Below are positions 53,204-61,237 of a stretch of 64,000 nucleotides of DNA, in pieces. Made by a program: the position numbers and the translations under genes. Origin of the DNA: Marinicella marina (lineage in GTDB: Bacteria; Pseudomonadota; Gammaproteobacteria; Xanthomonadales; Marinicellaceae); the NCBI RefSeq assembly GCF_030065545.1, contig NZ_JASJNC010000002.1, positions 434,001 through 498,000 of the forward strand. Direction: 5' to 3'. Numbering within the stretch: position 1 is the first letter of the stretch; every line of letters starts with the position of its first letter. The notes beneath the pieces are model-generated. The model did not search any database. It was not told where the DNA came from and was given only the letters and a program-made list of their open reading frames with translations.

Positions 53204-53988
53204 TTTCTATAAATCATTTATATGCCAAACAACAAGCAGGTGAGAAGTTGACGATGTTAACTTGTTATGACTATTCATCGGCACGCATCATGAATCAATC
53301 AGACATCGAGATGATACTGGTTGGTGATTCTGCTGCCATGGTGATGCACGGCGAAAATTCGACCCTGCCAATTGATGTTGATACCATGGCACAACATGTG
53401 AAGGCAGTGGCCAAAGGAGCTCCTGACAAGTTCATCATTGGTGACATGCCATTTTTATCCTATCGGAAATCGTTGGATGAAAATATGACAGCGGTTGAGA
53501 AACTGATGAAGGCCGGTGCCCATGCCATCAAGCTAGAGGGCGTGGCGGGCAATGAAGATTTAATCAAACACATTGTTGAATCTGGGGTGCCGGTAATGGG
53601 ACATTTGGGCTTGACCCCGCAGTCTGTCAATCAATTCGGTGGATTCAAGGTGCAAGGTAAATCCAGTGACGAGCGCGTTCGTATCATTAATGAGGCCAAA
53701 AAGCTCGAGTCATTAGGTTGTTTTTCCGTGGTGCTCGAATGTGTACCTGATGAATTAACTCAGGAACTGGTGCAGCACATTGACATGATATCTATTGGTA
53801 TTGGTGCAGGTTCTGCGGTCGACGGTCAAGTACTGGTGATGCAGGATATGTTGGGCTTTTCATCTCAATTCAGTCCTAAATTTTTGCGCCGCTACCTGAA
53901 CACGGAACAGTTATTTCTCGAGGCTTTCAATGCCTTTGCCAAAGATACCAGGGAACAAAATTACCCGGATGACTCGGAGCAATACTGA
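53200..53988 (+). CDS. panB: Ketopantoate hydroxymethyltransferase PanB
   Basis: 262 residues. KLTMLTCYDYSSARIMNQS, ILVGDSAAMVMHGENSTLPI and AGAHAIKLEGV with VPVMGHLGLTPQSVNQFGGF are the PanB TIM-barrel motifs. It makes ketopantoate from 2-ketoisovalerate and methylenetetrahydrofolate. ATGA overlap with panG and single-base overlap (TGATG) with panC. Confidence 0.96.
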   Translation: MISINHLYAKQQAGEKLTMLTCYDYSSARIMNQSDIEMILVGDSAAMVMHGENSTLPIDVDTMAQHVKAVAKGAPDKFIIGDMPFLSYRKSLDENMTAVEKLMKAGAHAIKLEGVAGNEDLIKHIVESGVPVMGHLGLTPQSVNQFGGFKVQGKSSDERVRIINEAKKLESLGCFSVVLECVPDELTQELVQHIDMISIGIGAGSAVDGQVLVMQDMLGFSSQFSPKFLRRYLNTEQLFLEAFNAFAKDTREQNYPDDSEQY

Positions 53989-54758
53989 TGCATCAAATCA
54001 AACAAATCAATGCCTTGCAGGCATACCGTGCTGAGCTAAGAGGCACGGTTGGTTTTGTACCCACAATGGGTGCCTTACATGCAGGACATTTATCATTGAT
54101 TGAGGTGGCACTGAATGAAAATGACCATGTATTGGTCAGTATTTTTGTTAACCCAACACAATTTGATCAATCCAGCGACTTAGAGAATTACCCCAATCAA
54201 CTGGCTGAGGACCTGAGACAACTAGAAAAAATAGGCGTCACTGCTGTGTTTACTCCAGATTATGCAGCGTTGTATCCAGATAATTACAATTACCAAATCA
54301 TTGAAAAAGAACTCAGTCAGCGGTTTTGTGGTGCCCACAGGGCCGGACACTTTGATGGCGTATTGTCAGTGGTGATTAAACTTTTAAACCTGACTGTCAG
54401 TGATAAGGCGTATTTTGGAGAAAAGGATTATCAACAGCTGCAACTGATCAAAGGCATGGTTGCAGCTTTTTTCATTCCTTGTGAGATTGTTGCTTGTCCG
54501 ATCATCAGAGAGCCCGACGGCCTGGCCATGAGTTCAAGGAACGTGAGATTGAGTGCAGTGGAGCGAAAAATTGCCCCCGAGCTTTACGCCACCCTGATCA
54601 ATCAAGATTCACTGGCCGATAAAACCAGTCATTTGAATGACATTGGATTCGAAGTTGACTACTTAGAACAGCTCGATGATCGTTTGCTTATCGCAGCCAG
54701 ATTAGGGCAAGTACGCTTGATAGATAACGTACCCATCAGTGCAGGAGCGAGGTCATGA
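53988..54758 (+). CDS. panC: Pantothenate synthetase PanC
   Basis: 256 residues. GFVPTMGALHAGHLSLIEVA has the HIGH-type motif, VSIFVNPTQFDQSSDLENYP binds pantoate, FDGVLSVVIKL and FGEKDYQQLQLI follow, and REPDGLAMSSRNVRLS is the KMSKS-like loop. Joins pantoate with beta-alanine using ATP. Overlaps coaC by 4 bases. Confidence 0.96.
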   Translation: MHQIKQINALQAYRAELRGTVGFVPTMGALHAGHLSLIEVALNENDHVLVSIFVNPTQFDQSSDLENYPNQLAEDLRQLEKIGVTAVFTPDYAALYPDNYNYQIIEKELSQRFCGAHRAGHFDGVLSVVIKLLNLTVSDKAYFGEKDYQQLQLIKGMVAAFFIPCEIVACPIIREPDGLAMSSRNVRLSAVERKIAPELYATLINQDSLADKTSHLNDIGFEVDYLEQLDDRLLIAARLGQVRLIDNVPISAGARS

Positions 54759-55285
54759 AACGATTGTTATTGATGTCTGGTTCGATTGCTTGTGCCAAGG
54801 CAACACAATTGATATCAACCTGGGTCAAACAAGGTGATGAGGTACGCGTGGTATGTACCCCGGGTACTTTAAACTTTGTTGGCGAAGCGACGCTGGAAGG
54901 CTTAAGTCAAAACCCAGTAATGACCTCGGTTTATGAGTCGGGAGCCATGATGGATCACATCCATGTCAGTCGTTGGGCAGATCAGATTATCTTGTGTCCA
55001 GCCACTGCTAATGTGATCAATAAATTGGCTGCTGGCATTGCTGATGATGCCGTAACCACAGTATTTGTGGCGGCATTTGGTTTACAAAAACCACTGTTGG
55101 TTGTGCCGGCGATGAACACCATGATGTGGCAATATCCCGCAACTCAGGTCGCAGTTAATACCCTACAAGACTGGGGGGTGACTTTGCTGGCACCCGAGCA
55201 AGGTGACTTGGCATGTGGTGAGCAGGGTGCAGGGCGTATGCCTGAAATAGAAGATATCCTCAAAAAACTGGAGCACTTGGTATGA
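54755..55285 (+). CDS. coaC: Phosphopantothenoylcysteine decarboxylase CoaC (separate protein)
   Basis: 176 residues, a HFCD-family flavoprotein: LLMSGSIACAKATQLI (flavin phosphate loop), catalytic His in MDHIHVSRWADQI, PATANVINKLAAGIADD, PAMNTMMW substrate loop, and the active-site Cys in GDLACGEQGAGRMPE. Normally this is the N-terminal half of CoaBC; here it stops cleanly and the CoaB domain is a separate, overlapping (ATGA) gene in another frame. Decarboxylates 4'-phosphopantothenoylcysteine. Confidence 0.93.
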   Translation: MKRLLLMSGSIACAKATQLISTWVKQGDEVRVVCTPGTLNFVGEATLEGLSQNPVMTSVYESGAMMDHIHVSRWADQIILCPATANVINKLAAGIADDAVTTVFVAAFGLQKPLLVVPAMNTMMWQYPATQVAVNTLQDWGVTLLAPEQGDLACGEQGAGRMPEIEDILKKLEHLV

Positions 55286-55941
55286 AAATATTAATAACTG
55301 CTGGCGGTACCAAGGAGTACATTGATGGTGTGCGTTACATCGGTAACAGCAGCAGCGGTAAAACCGGTGCAGTGCTCAGTGATTATTTGTCTCGGCAAGG
55401 TCATGATGTTACCTGGTTAGGGGCCAAAGCAGCAATCAAGCCAAGGCAGCCAGTGGCACAAATCTGTTATGAAACGTTTGAGGAACTGGCGCATGAATTA
55501 GCGCAAGCTTTGAAACAGCACCATTATGACGTTATTTTTCAAGCTGCCGCTGTCAGTGATTTCAAAGTAACTGCAGTGCTGTTAGATGGACAAAAGTTTG
55601 CGGCTGGACGTGATGTGAAGTTACCCACAGCCGATCAGGTCGAATTGCAGTTAAGCAAACAACCCAAGCTGGTTTCAGCACTGAAATCTTGGTCTTTGAA
55701 CCCAGCGGTCACCGTGGTGGCCTTCAAATTAACTAACTCAAATGACAGCGATGTCAGACAGGCTGCTGTTAACAAGTTGATCAATCAAGCAGCCATAAAT
55801 TTTGTCGCACACAATGACTTGCATGAAATCAGTGAGCAAAGCCATAGGTTCACTTTACACAGCAAAAAGCACACTGAGCAATGCGACGACATCAGAGCTT
55901 TGTGCGATGCCATATTGAGTAAGACAGAGGTGATGGCATGA
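55282..55941 (+). CDS. coaB: Phosphopantothenate-cysteine ligase CoaB (separate protein)
   Basis: 219 residues. LITAGGTKEYIDGVRYIGNS then SSGKTGAVL is the nucleotide-binding start of the CoaB domain; FQAAAVSDFKV and the Lys-containing DVKLPTADQVELQLSKQPKLV match the monofunctional ligases of streptococci and enterococci more than the KIKK type of fused CoaBC. VVAFKLTN and NFVAHNDL follow. Joins 4'-phosphopantothenate and cysteine, using a nucleotide triphosphate (CTP in bacteria). Starts exactly at the domain boundary, overlapping coaC by 4 bases and coaX by 4. Confidence 0.92.
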   Translation: MKILITAGGTKEYIDGVRYIGNSSSGKTGAVLSDYLSRQGHDVTWLGAKAAIKPRQPVAQICYETFEELAHELAQALKQHHYDVIFQAAAVSDFKVTAVLLDGQKFAAGRDVKLPTADQVELQLSKQPKLVSALKSWSLNPAVTVVAFKLTNSNDSDVRQAAVNKLINQAAINFVAHNDLHEISEQSHRFTLHSKKHTEQCDDIRALCDAILSKTEVMA

Positions 55942-56717
55942 TTTTATGTTTAGATATAGGTAACAGTCACATGCATGGTGGTGTATTTGACGGCGATGAA
56001 CTGAAAGTACAATTCAGGATGGCCTCAAAAACCGGTGCATCCTCCGATGAGTACGGTGTTTTCTTACGCAGCGTATTACGCGAAAATGGTATCAACCATG
56101 AACAAATAGAAGCGATATCACTGTGTTCTGTGGTGCCAGAAGTGTTGTATCCCATCAATGCCTGTTGTCAGAAATATTTTGATATTGAACCGTTTGTATT
56201 ACAAGCTGGGGTTAAAACGGGTTTACAGATAGGTTATCGCAACCCGTTGGAAGTCGGGGCAGATAGAATTGCCAATGCCATTGCCATCACGCATTTGTTT
56301 CCCAACCAAGATGCCATTGTGATTGATTTAGGTACAGCGACCACATTTTGTGCCATCTCTGCTGCCAGAAAGTACCTTGGAGGAGTCATCATGCCAGGCA
56401 TGAAGATGTCTATGAAGGCACTGGAATCTGGCGCCTCAAAGTTGGGCTCAGTTGAGATTGTTGAGCGCGAAGAGGTATTGGGAAGAACCACCAATGAAAG
56501 CATTCAATCGGGTTTGTTTTATGGTGCCAGAGGCGCCATCAAAGAAATCATTCAGGGCTTAAAACAACAGTCCTTCAAAGGCAACCAACCACATATCATA
56601 GGTACCGGCGGATTCACATCTGTGTTCAGAAGCGCCGGTATCTTCAACGAAATCATTCCAGATTTGGTCCTCAAGGGCCTGTATCTGGCATACAAAATTA
56701 ATCAGGAGAAAAATTGA
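55938..56717 (+). CDS. coaX: Type III pantothenate kinase CoaX
   Basis: 259 residues of the ASKHA fold. CLDIGNSHMHGGVFDGDELK, the GADRIANAIAI motif, VIDLGTATTFCAIS and GGVIMPGMKMSMKALES are the CoaX signatures. Type III kinases need monovalent cations and are not inhibited by CoA, so flux would have to be controlled elsewhere. The stop overlaps the panD start (TGATG). Confidence 0.95.
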   Translation: MILCLDIGNSHMHGGVFDGDELKVQFRMASKTGASSDEYGVFLRSVLRENGINHEQIEAISLCSVVPEVLYPINACCQKYFDIEPFVLQAGVKTGLQIGYRNPLEVGADRIANAIAITHLFPNQDAIVIDLGTATTFCAISAARKYLGGVIMPGMKMSMKALESGASKLGSVEIVEREEVLGRTTNESIQSGLFYGARGAIKEIIQGLKQQSFKGNQPHIIGTGGFTSVFRSAGIFNEIIPDLVLKGLYLAYKINQEKN

Positions 56718-57109
56718 TGAATTTAACCATGTTACACAGCAAAATCCACCGCGCCACCATTACTGACGCCAACTTGAACTACGAGGGTTCTGTGTCAATC
56801 TGTCCCGATTTGATCAAAGCCGCTGGCTTGTTGATTAACCAACAAATTGATGTTTTGAACTGTAACAGCGGTTCCCGCTTGACCACCTATGTGATTGAGG
56901 GCGGTCCAGGTGAAATCTGTTTGAATGGTGCTGCAGCCAGACACAACCAGCCAGGTGACTTGGTTATCTTGGCAGCTTATTGTTCGCTTGATGCCGAGGA
57001 GGCTAAAACCCACCAACCCAATCTGGTTTTTGTTGACAGCGAGAATAACATCAGTAGCTTAAAAAATGCCGAGACACATCAAAAAGAAAACTTTGAGCAT
57101 GCGGCTTAA
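56717..57109 (+). CDS. panD: Aspartate 1-decarboxylase PanD
   Basis: 130 residues. MLHSKIHRATITDANLNYEG then SVSICPDL contains the Gly-Ser self-cleavage site that forms the pyruvoyl group; GSRLTTYVIEG, NGAAARHNQPGDLVIL complete the fold. Makes beta-alanine for PanC. Preceded by AGGAG; ATG 56717 chosen over TTG 56714. The last ~25 residues are a variable tail. Confidence 0.95.
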   Translation: MNLTMLHSKIHRATITDANLNYEGSVSICPDLIKAAGLLINQQIDVLNCNSGSRLTTYVIEGGPGEICLNGAAARHNQPGDLVILAAYCSLDAEEAKTHQPNLVFVDSENNISSLKNAETHQKENFEHAA

Positions 57110-57160
57110 GCAGCAAGTTCGAAGTATTCTGATTTAGCAGCTTACTCATCTATCATCAAG

Positions 57161-57190
57161 AGGCGGTATCAGTTAGAATAGGCCGCCTTT
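57161..57190 (+). terminator. Possible weak terminator after panD
   Basis: AGGCGG (57161-57166) and CCGCCT (57183-57188), loop of 16 bases, only three T residues after it. Lies in the 99-base gap before ilvE. Confidence 0.3.
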
Positions 57191-57208
57191 GAACCAGGGT
57201 ATACAAAC

Positions 57209-58198
57209 ATGGCTGAATTTGGGCAAGCATTTACCACGAAAATGTCGGTGGCATATTACAAGGATCAGCAGTGGTCTGATGCAAAAGTTCAACCGTTGGC
57301 ACCATTCAGTTTGCACCCTGCCACCCACGTCTTACATTATTCGAGTACTTGTTTCGAAGGCTTAAAAGCTTACCGTTGGCAAGACGGTTCTATCCACTTA
57401 TTCAGGTACCAAGAAAACATCAAACGTTTGCGCAACAGTGCGGCGTCCTTGTGTTTGCCGGTTCCATCAGCAGCCTTGGTTGAGCAGGCGATTTTGTCTG
57501 CCATCCGTGCGGTAGAAAAAGAGATACCTGCACTGCCAGGTGCTTTGTATGTGCGGCCCACATTGATTGGTACGGAGTTGAACATTGGTGCAGCTGGCCG
57601 TGGTTCTCATGAAGCAATGTTGTATGTTATTACCTCACCAGTGGGTGACTATTTTGAAGGTGGTGTGAGGCCTTTGAAATTATTGATTGATGATGAAAAT
57701 ATGCGCTCTACACCGAAATTTGGGCAGGTCAAAACCGGCGGCAATTATGCCGCTTCTTTGGGGTCTGTGACCCAAGCCAGAAAAGAGTTGGGTGCTGATC
57801 AAGTGTTATTCTGTCCAGGTGGTCAAGTGCAAGAAACAGGTGCAGCTAATTTCATGGTAATCAAAGGCCAGAAAATCATCACCAAATCCCTTGATGGCTC
57901 TATTCTGCCTGGTATCACCAGGGACTCATTGCTCACAATCGCCAAAGAGTCTGGCTATCAAATTGAAGAAGTGAATTATTCTGTGGCCGATTTGTTGCAG
58001 ATGTTGCCTGATTCAGAAGCTTTCTTATCAGGAACAGCAGCGGTGGTTTCACCAGTGGGTTCATTGATTCATAATGGCACCATCCATCAAGTGGGTGATG
58101 GTGGCGTTGGTGCCAAAACCATGCAACTGAGAACTGCTTTAACCGCAATCCAAACCGGCCAGGCCAAGGACCCATGGGTTTGGACAACCGGTATTTGA
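57209..58198 (+). CDS. ilvE: Branched-chain amino acid aminotransferase IlvE
   Basis: 329 residues of fold-type IV PLP enzyme. THVLHYSSTCFEGLKAYRW, RLRNSAASLCLP, the Lys in FGQVKTGGNYAASLGSV that binds PLP, and FLSGTAAVVSPVGS define BCAT. It interconverts valine, leucine and isoleucine with their 2-keto acids; 2-ketoisovalerate is also the PanB substrate, which makes its place next to the pantothenate operon meaningful. Start is ATG 57209. Confidence 0.93.
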   Translation: MAEFGQAFTTKMSVAYYKDQQWSDAKVQPLAPFSLHPATHVLHYSSTCFEGLKAYRWQDGSIHLFRYQENIKRLRNSAASLCLPVPSAALVEQAILSAIRAVEKEIPALPGALYVRPTLIGTELNIGAAGRGSHEAMLYVITSPVGDYFEGGVRPLKLLIDDENMRSTPKFGQVKTGGNYAASLGSVTQARKELGADQVLFCPGGQVQETGAANFMVIKGQKIITKSLDGSILPGITRDSLLTIAKESGYQIEEVNYSVADLLQMLPDSEAFLSGTAAVVSPVGSLIHNGTIHQVGDGGVGAKTMQLRTALTAIQTGQAKDPWVWTTGI

Positions 58199-58294
58199 TT
58201 CAAAACCAAGCTTATTTTTAACATCAGTCTATCCCATGTGGGTGTTTTTGCTGTTTAAGTTTCATCGCCGATCACAGGATTTAACAAAATTTCA

Positions 58295-58323
58295 TTGTGG
58301 TATTCACACCGGTATCTTATTAT
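58295..58323 (+). promoter_or_regulatory. Candidate promoter for the MscS-type channel gene
   Basis: TTGTGG (58295-58300) and TATTAT (58318-58323), spacing 17, about 114 bases before the ATG at 58437. Confidence 0.45.
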
Positions 58324-58408
58324 AACTGTATTGTAAGTGACTCATAGTGCTGTGTTTTTGCTGTTCATTGGGGACACAAACCAACCGGCTTTATGAGTTA
58401 TTTTGACC

Positions 58409-58427
58409 GCACTTGAAGTGCCTTTTT
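58409..58427 (+). other. Small hairpin plus T-run just before the ribosome site
   Basis: GCACT-TGA-AGTGC (58409-58421) followed by C and five T (58423-58427), then AGGA and the start codon at 58437. Could act as a short attenuator or merely a chance structure. Confidence 0.3.
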
Positions 58428-58436
58428 AGGACATTC

Positions 58437-60632
58437 ATGTACCACACTGGAGACAAACTGATCAGAATATTTGTACTGCTGTTGCTCACAGCGTTGATAC
58501 CGGCTCAAGCCCAGAACCCACTTGATTTATTGACTGGGTCAGAACAAACCACTTCCTATGAAGTGCCTAAACCCAATGAATTAACTGTTAAATGGTGGCA
58601 AGAAGCGAAAAAAAACGCCCCAGTTGAAGATCCTTTTTTTCAATTGAAACAATTGTCAGCATCGCTTGAGATTTACCAAGACCAAGCAACTTACCCAATC
58701 GATAATGTCGCCCTTAAATCAATCAGTCAATTTCAAAATAACCTCGATCAAATAATCAATCTATCTGAAGTTGAAACCGAGGCCGAGAACATCGTCTTTG
58801 AAAAACAAGACGCTTATTCCTTAGATGAAATCTATGCCATTAAAAAAATGGTCAGGGATTCTGAACGTGAAAAAATTCAACGCCAAGATGACATCAATGA
58901 ACTCAGGAACAATGCCAAGATACAATACCAGGCGATTGATGCCTTGATCATCCGTCACAGAAATTTACCCAAAGAATCCTTGGGTAAATTGGAAACGGGC
59001 TTGCAGTGGATCGAAAGCCGTTCTTGGATGGCGCTGTATGAAAAACAGGCGGATTTGCTTGAGGTGAAACAGGCTGACCAAGAAAAGCAGCTGAGCGATT
59101 TAAACAATCACCTTGAAGATGCCATCAACTTAATCCAACCAGACGTTGAAAAGACCGCCAGTTTAGAAAAGGCTCTTGAATCGCTGGATGCACAAATCGA
59201 TGAAGCTGACAAACAGGTCCAGTCTGCCAATATTCGCATCACTTTGCCTGAGACAGATGATTTGTTAGGTAGTTTGCAGACTGATGTTAAAAAACTAGAA
59301 TTAGCCAATAACATGTTGGCTTTGAACTTGCTGCAATTAGAACAAATTCAGAAAAAAGCCCAGCTGGATTGGTTGGACAGTAATCAGCCAGATAAGGCTT
59401 TGGATGATGACTTGATCCTTGATCATGTCAACAAAGCCAGTGAATTGTTGGCCATGTCAGAAGCCAATCTCGATAAGTGGAAAGCCCTGGCACAGGACAT
59501 CTTGATTTCGCCAGCGATTAATTCTGAATTAAAAGCCAACCGCAAAATCAAAGATGCAGCCAGTAAAAGGAACCGCTTGGCCCAAACCCTTTTATTAAGT
59601 CTTGATGATTTGTCTTGGCAACAAGAACGGGTCAGTTTCATCGAAAGCCTCTTAACCAAGCAAGTCATCAACAGCAAAGACGGCATCAATCGGTTGTGGG
59701 CCCAAATCAAGTCATACAGCTCTGGTGTGTGGTTTGGTTTCGAGCGCCTGGCCAATCAAACACTGTTTAAAATCAATGAAACGCCAATCACATTGATGCC
59801 ACTTTTGCGTTTGATTGTCATCGTATTGATTGGTTATTTGGTCTCCAAACTGGTGCGTTTTGTATTGCACCGAGTTGAATCAAGGCGCAAGGTCGAAAAA
59901 TCTTCGGTGTTTTTTATTTTAGATAAGTTGATTCATTACATGATCATCTTTATCGCCACCATTGCAGGCTTTACCACCCTTGGCATCGATTTCACCAATT
60001 TGACATTAATAGCTGGTGCATTGTCGGTTGGTATTGGTTTTGGTTTGCAGAACATAGTCAGTAACTTTGTTTCTGGTTTGACCATCATGTTTGAACGCAG
60101 TCTCAAGGTGGGTGATTACATTGAGATGGAAGATGGTTACACCGGTTCGGTGATGGAGATCAATGCCAGAAGCACGCGCATCAATACCAACGACAACATC
60201 GACGTGGTGATTCCAAACTCAGATTTGGTGACCAATAAAATCATCAACTGGACCCTGCGTGATTCGATTAAACGGGTGAAAATACCATTTGGCGTGGCTT
60301 ATGGTACAGACAAAGAGAAAGTCAAAGCAGCAGCCATTGAGGCTGCTGAGAATGTCAGTTATACCTTGACCAACATGAAAGGCAAAGAGCCTGAGGTGTG
60401 GATGAAGGGTTTTGGTGACAATTCATTGGATTTTATCTTGTTGGTTTGGGTTTCAAAATACGGTGTCAGAAGGCCCAATCGCATCAAAGCCTCATTTCTT
60501 TGGGAGCTTGATACCGCTTTCAATAAATACGGTATTGAGGTGCCATTTCCACAACGTGTGATTCATTATGCTGATCAGCCAGCAGATGATGAGCTTGAGG
60601 CGGAAAATGAAGGTGGAAACAGTCAGGCATAA
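58437..60632 (+). CDS. Large MscS-family mechanosensitive channel
   Basis: 731 residues from ATG 58437 (AGGA before it). Signal peptide ending near AQA, a long periplasmic coiled-coil-rich region (about 30-400), a transmembrane segment near LMPLLRLIVIVLIGYLVSKL, then the MscS core: FTNLTLIAGALSVGIGFGLQ, NIVSNFVSGLTIMFERSLKV, GDYIEMEDGYTGSVMEINAR, VVIPNSDLVTNKIINWTL and the C-terminal cytoplasmic domain. Resembles MscK/YbdG-class or MscM-type channels that respond to osmotic stress. A strong terminator follows. Confidence 0.9.
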   Translation: MYHTGDKLIRIFVLLLLTALIPAQAQNPLDLLTGSEQTTSYEVPKPNELTVKWWQEAKKNAPVEDPFFQLKQLSASLEIYQDQATYPIDNVALKSISQFQNNLDQIINLSEVETEAENIVFEKQDAYSLDEIYAIKKMVRDSEREKIQRQDDINELRNNAKIQYQAIDALIIRHRNLPKESLGKLETGLQWIESRSWMALYEKQADLLEVKQADQEKQLSDLNNHLEDAINLIQPDVEKTASLEKALESLDAQIDEADKQVQSANIRITLPETDDLLGSLQTDVKKLELANNMLALNLLQLEQIQKKAQLDWLDSNQPDKALDDDLILDHVNKASELLAMSEANLDKWKALAQDILISPAINSELKANRKIKDAASKRNRLAQTLLLSLDDLSWQQERVSFIESLLTKQVINSKDGINRLWAQIKSYSSGVWFGFERLANQTLFKINETPITLMPLLRLIVIVLIGYLVSKLVRFVLHRVESRRKVEKSSVFFILDKLIHYMIIFIATIAGFTTLGIDFTNLTLIAGALSVGIGFGLQNIVSNFVSGLTIMFERSLKVGDYIEMEDGYTGSVMEINARSTRINTNDNIDVVIPNSDLVTNKIINWTLRDSIKRVKIPFGVAYGTDKEKVKAAAIEAAENVSYTLTNMKGKEPEVWMKGFGDNSLDFILLVWVSKYGVRRPNRIKASFLWELDTAFNKYGIEVPFPQRVIHYADQPADDELEAENEGGNSQA

Positions 60633-60660
60633 AAAAAGCGGCCATCGGCCGCTTTTTTTT
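60631..60660. terminator. Bidirectional terminator between the channel and cytochrome genes
   Basis: GCGGCC-ATC-GGCCGC core flanked by A-run (60631-60637) and T-run (60653-60660), so it terminates both convergent genes. Confidence 0.92.
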
Positions 60661-60674
60661 GTTATTGCTTGGTC

Positions 60675-61169
60675 TTATTCTAAGTGGGCTGTCATGTACT
60701 CTACTGTGACTTTGACTTGTTCATCGGTCAAAGCGGCATTACCGCCTCTGGCGGGCATCATGCCATAATCGCCGACAAAACCTTCGATTGCGTGCTGAAC
60801 CAACTTGTCCATGCCTTGGGCCAAACGCAATTCCCAAGCCGCGGCTTCAAGTTTTGGGGCGCCGCCAGCTCCTGACACATGACAGGCAGCACAGGCGTTG
60901 TTATAAATCATTTCACCATCCAATGAGCCATCGAACGCAGCAGCCAAGGCCGCCGGCTCCAATTCAACAATGGCGTTGGGGTCAGTATTTACAGCAGCCA
61001 CAGGCTTAATCAATTCTGCAATGGCACTGCGATCGGCTTCGCTTTTGATGTTAGCAACCAAATTATTCTGCATGGACATACCAACCAAAATCAGAGCAAC
61101 GGTTAAAACCACCAGTGCGGCGAGTAGAATAGAAAAATTTCTAAAAAATATCGAATCTTTATTACTCAT
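60675..61169 (-). CDS. Cytochrome c5 family monohaem cytochrome
   Basis: 164 residues: N-terminal membrane anchor (ILLAALVVLTVALILVGMSM), a linker with Ala/Pro, and a class I cytochrome domain with haem site ACAACHVSGAGGAPKL and the axial Met in GDYGMMPARGGN. The C-terminal helix is VKVTVEYM. Probably membrane-tethered electron carrier in the periplasm. Divergent from the Lhr-type helicase gene, 68 bases apart. Confidence 0.9.
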   Translation of the reverse strand: MSNKDSIFFRNFSILLAALVVLTVALILVGMSMQNNLVANIKSEADRSAIAELIKPVAAVNTDPNAIVELEPAALAAAFDGSLDGEMIYNNACAACHVSGAGGAPKLEAAAWELRLAQGMDKLVQHAIEGFVGDYGMMPARGGNAALTDEQVKVTVEYMTAHLE

Positions 61170-61237
61170 GAATTATCCTGTGTTGTGTAATTTAACTTTA
61201 ACCGCCGCATTATAAATAATAAGCATCACTTTGCCAA

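Noticed and set aside
55270-55300. Possible frameshift splitting one coaBC gene
   Set aside because: CoaB starts exactly at its first strand with its own ATG in an ATGA overlap, and both halves keep all motifs, so a genuine split is more likely than an error.
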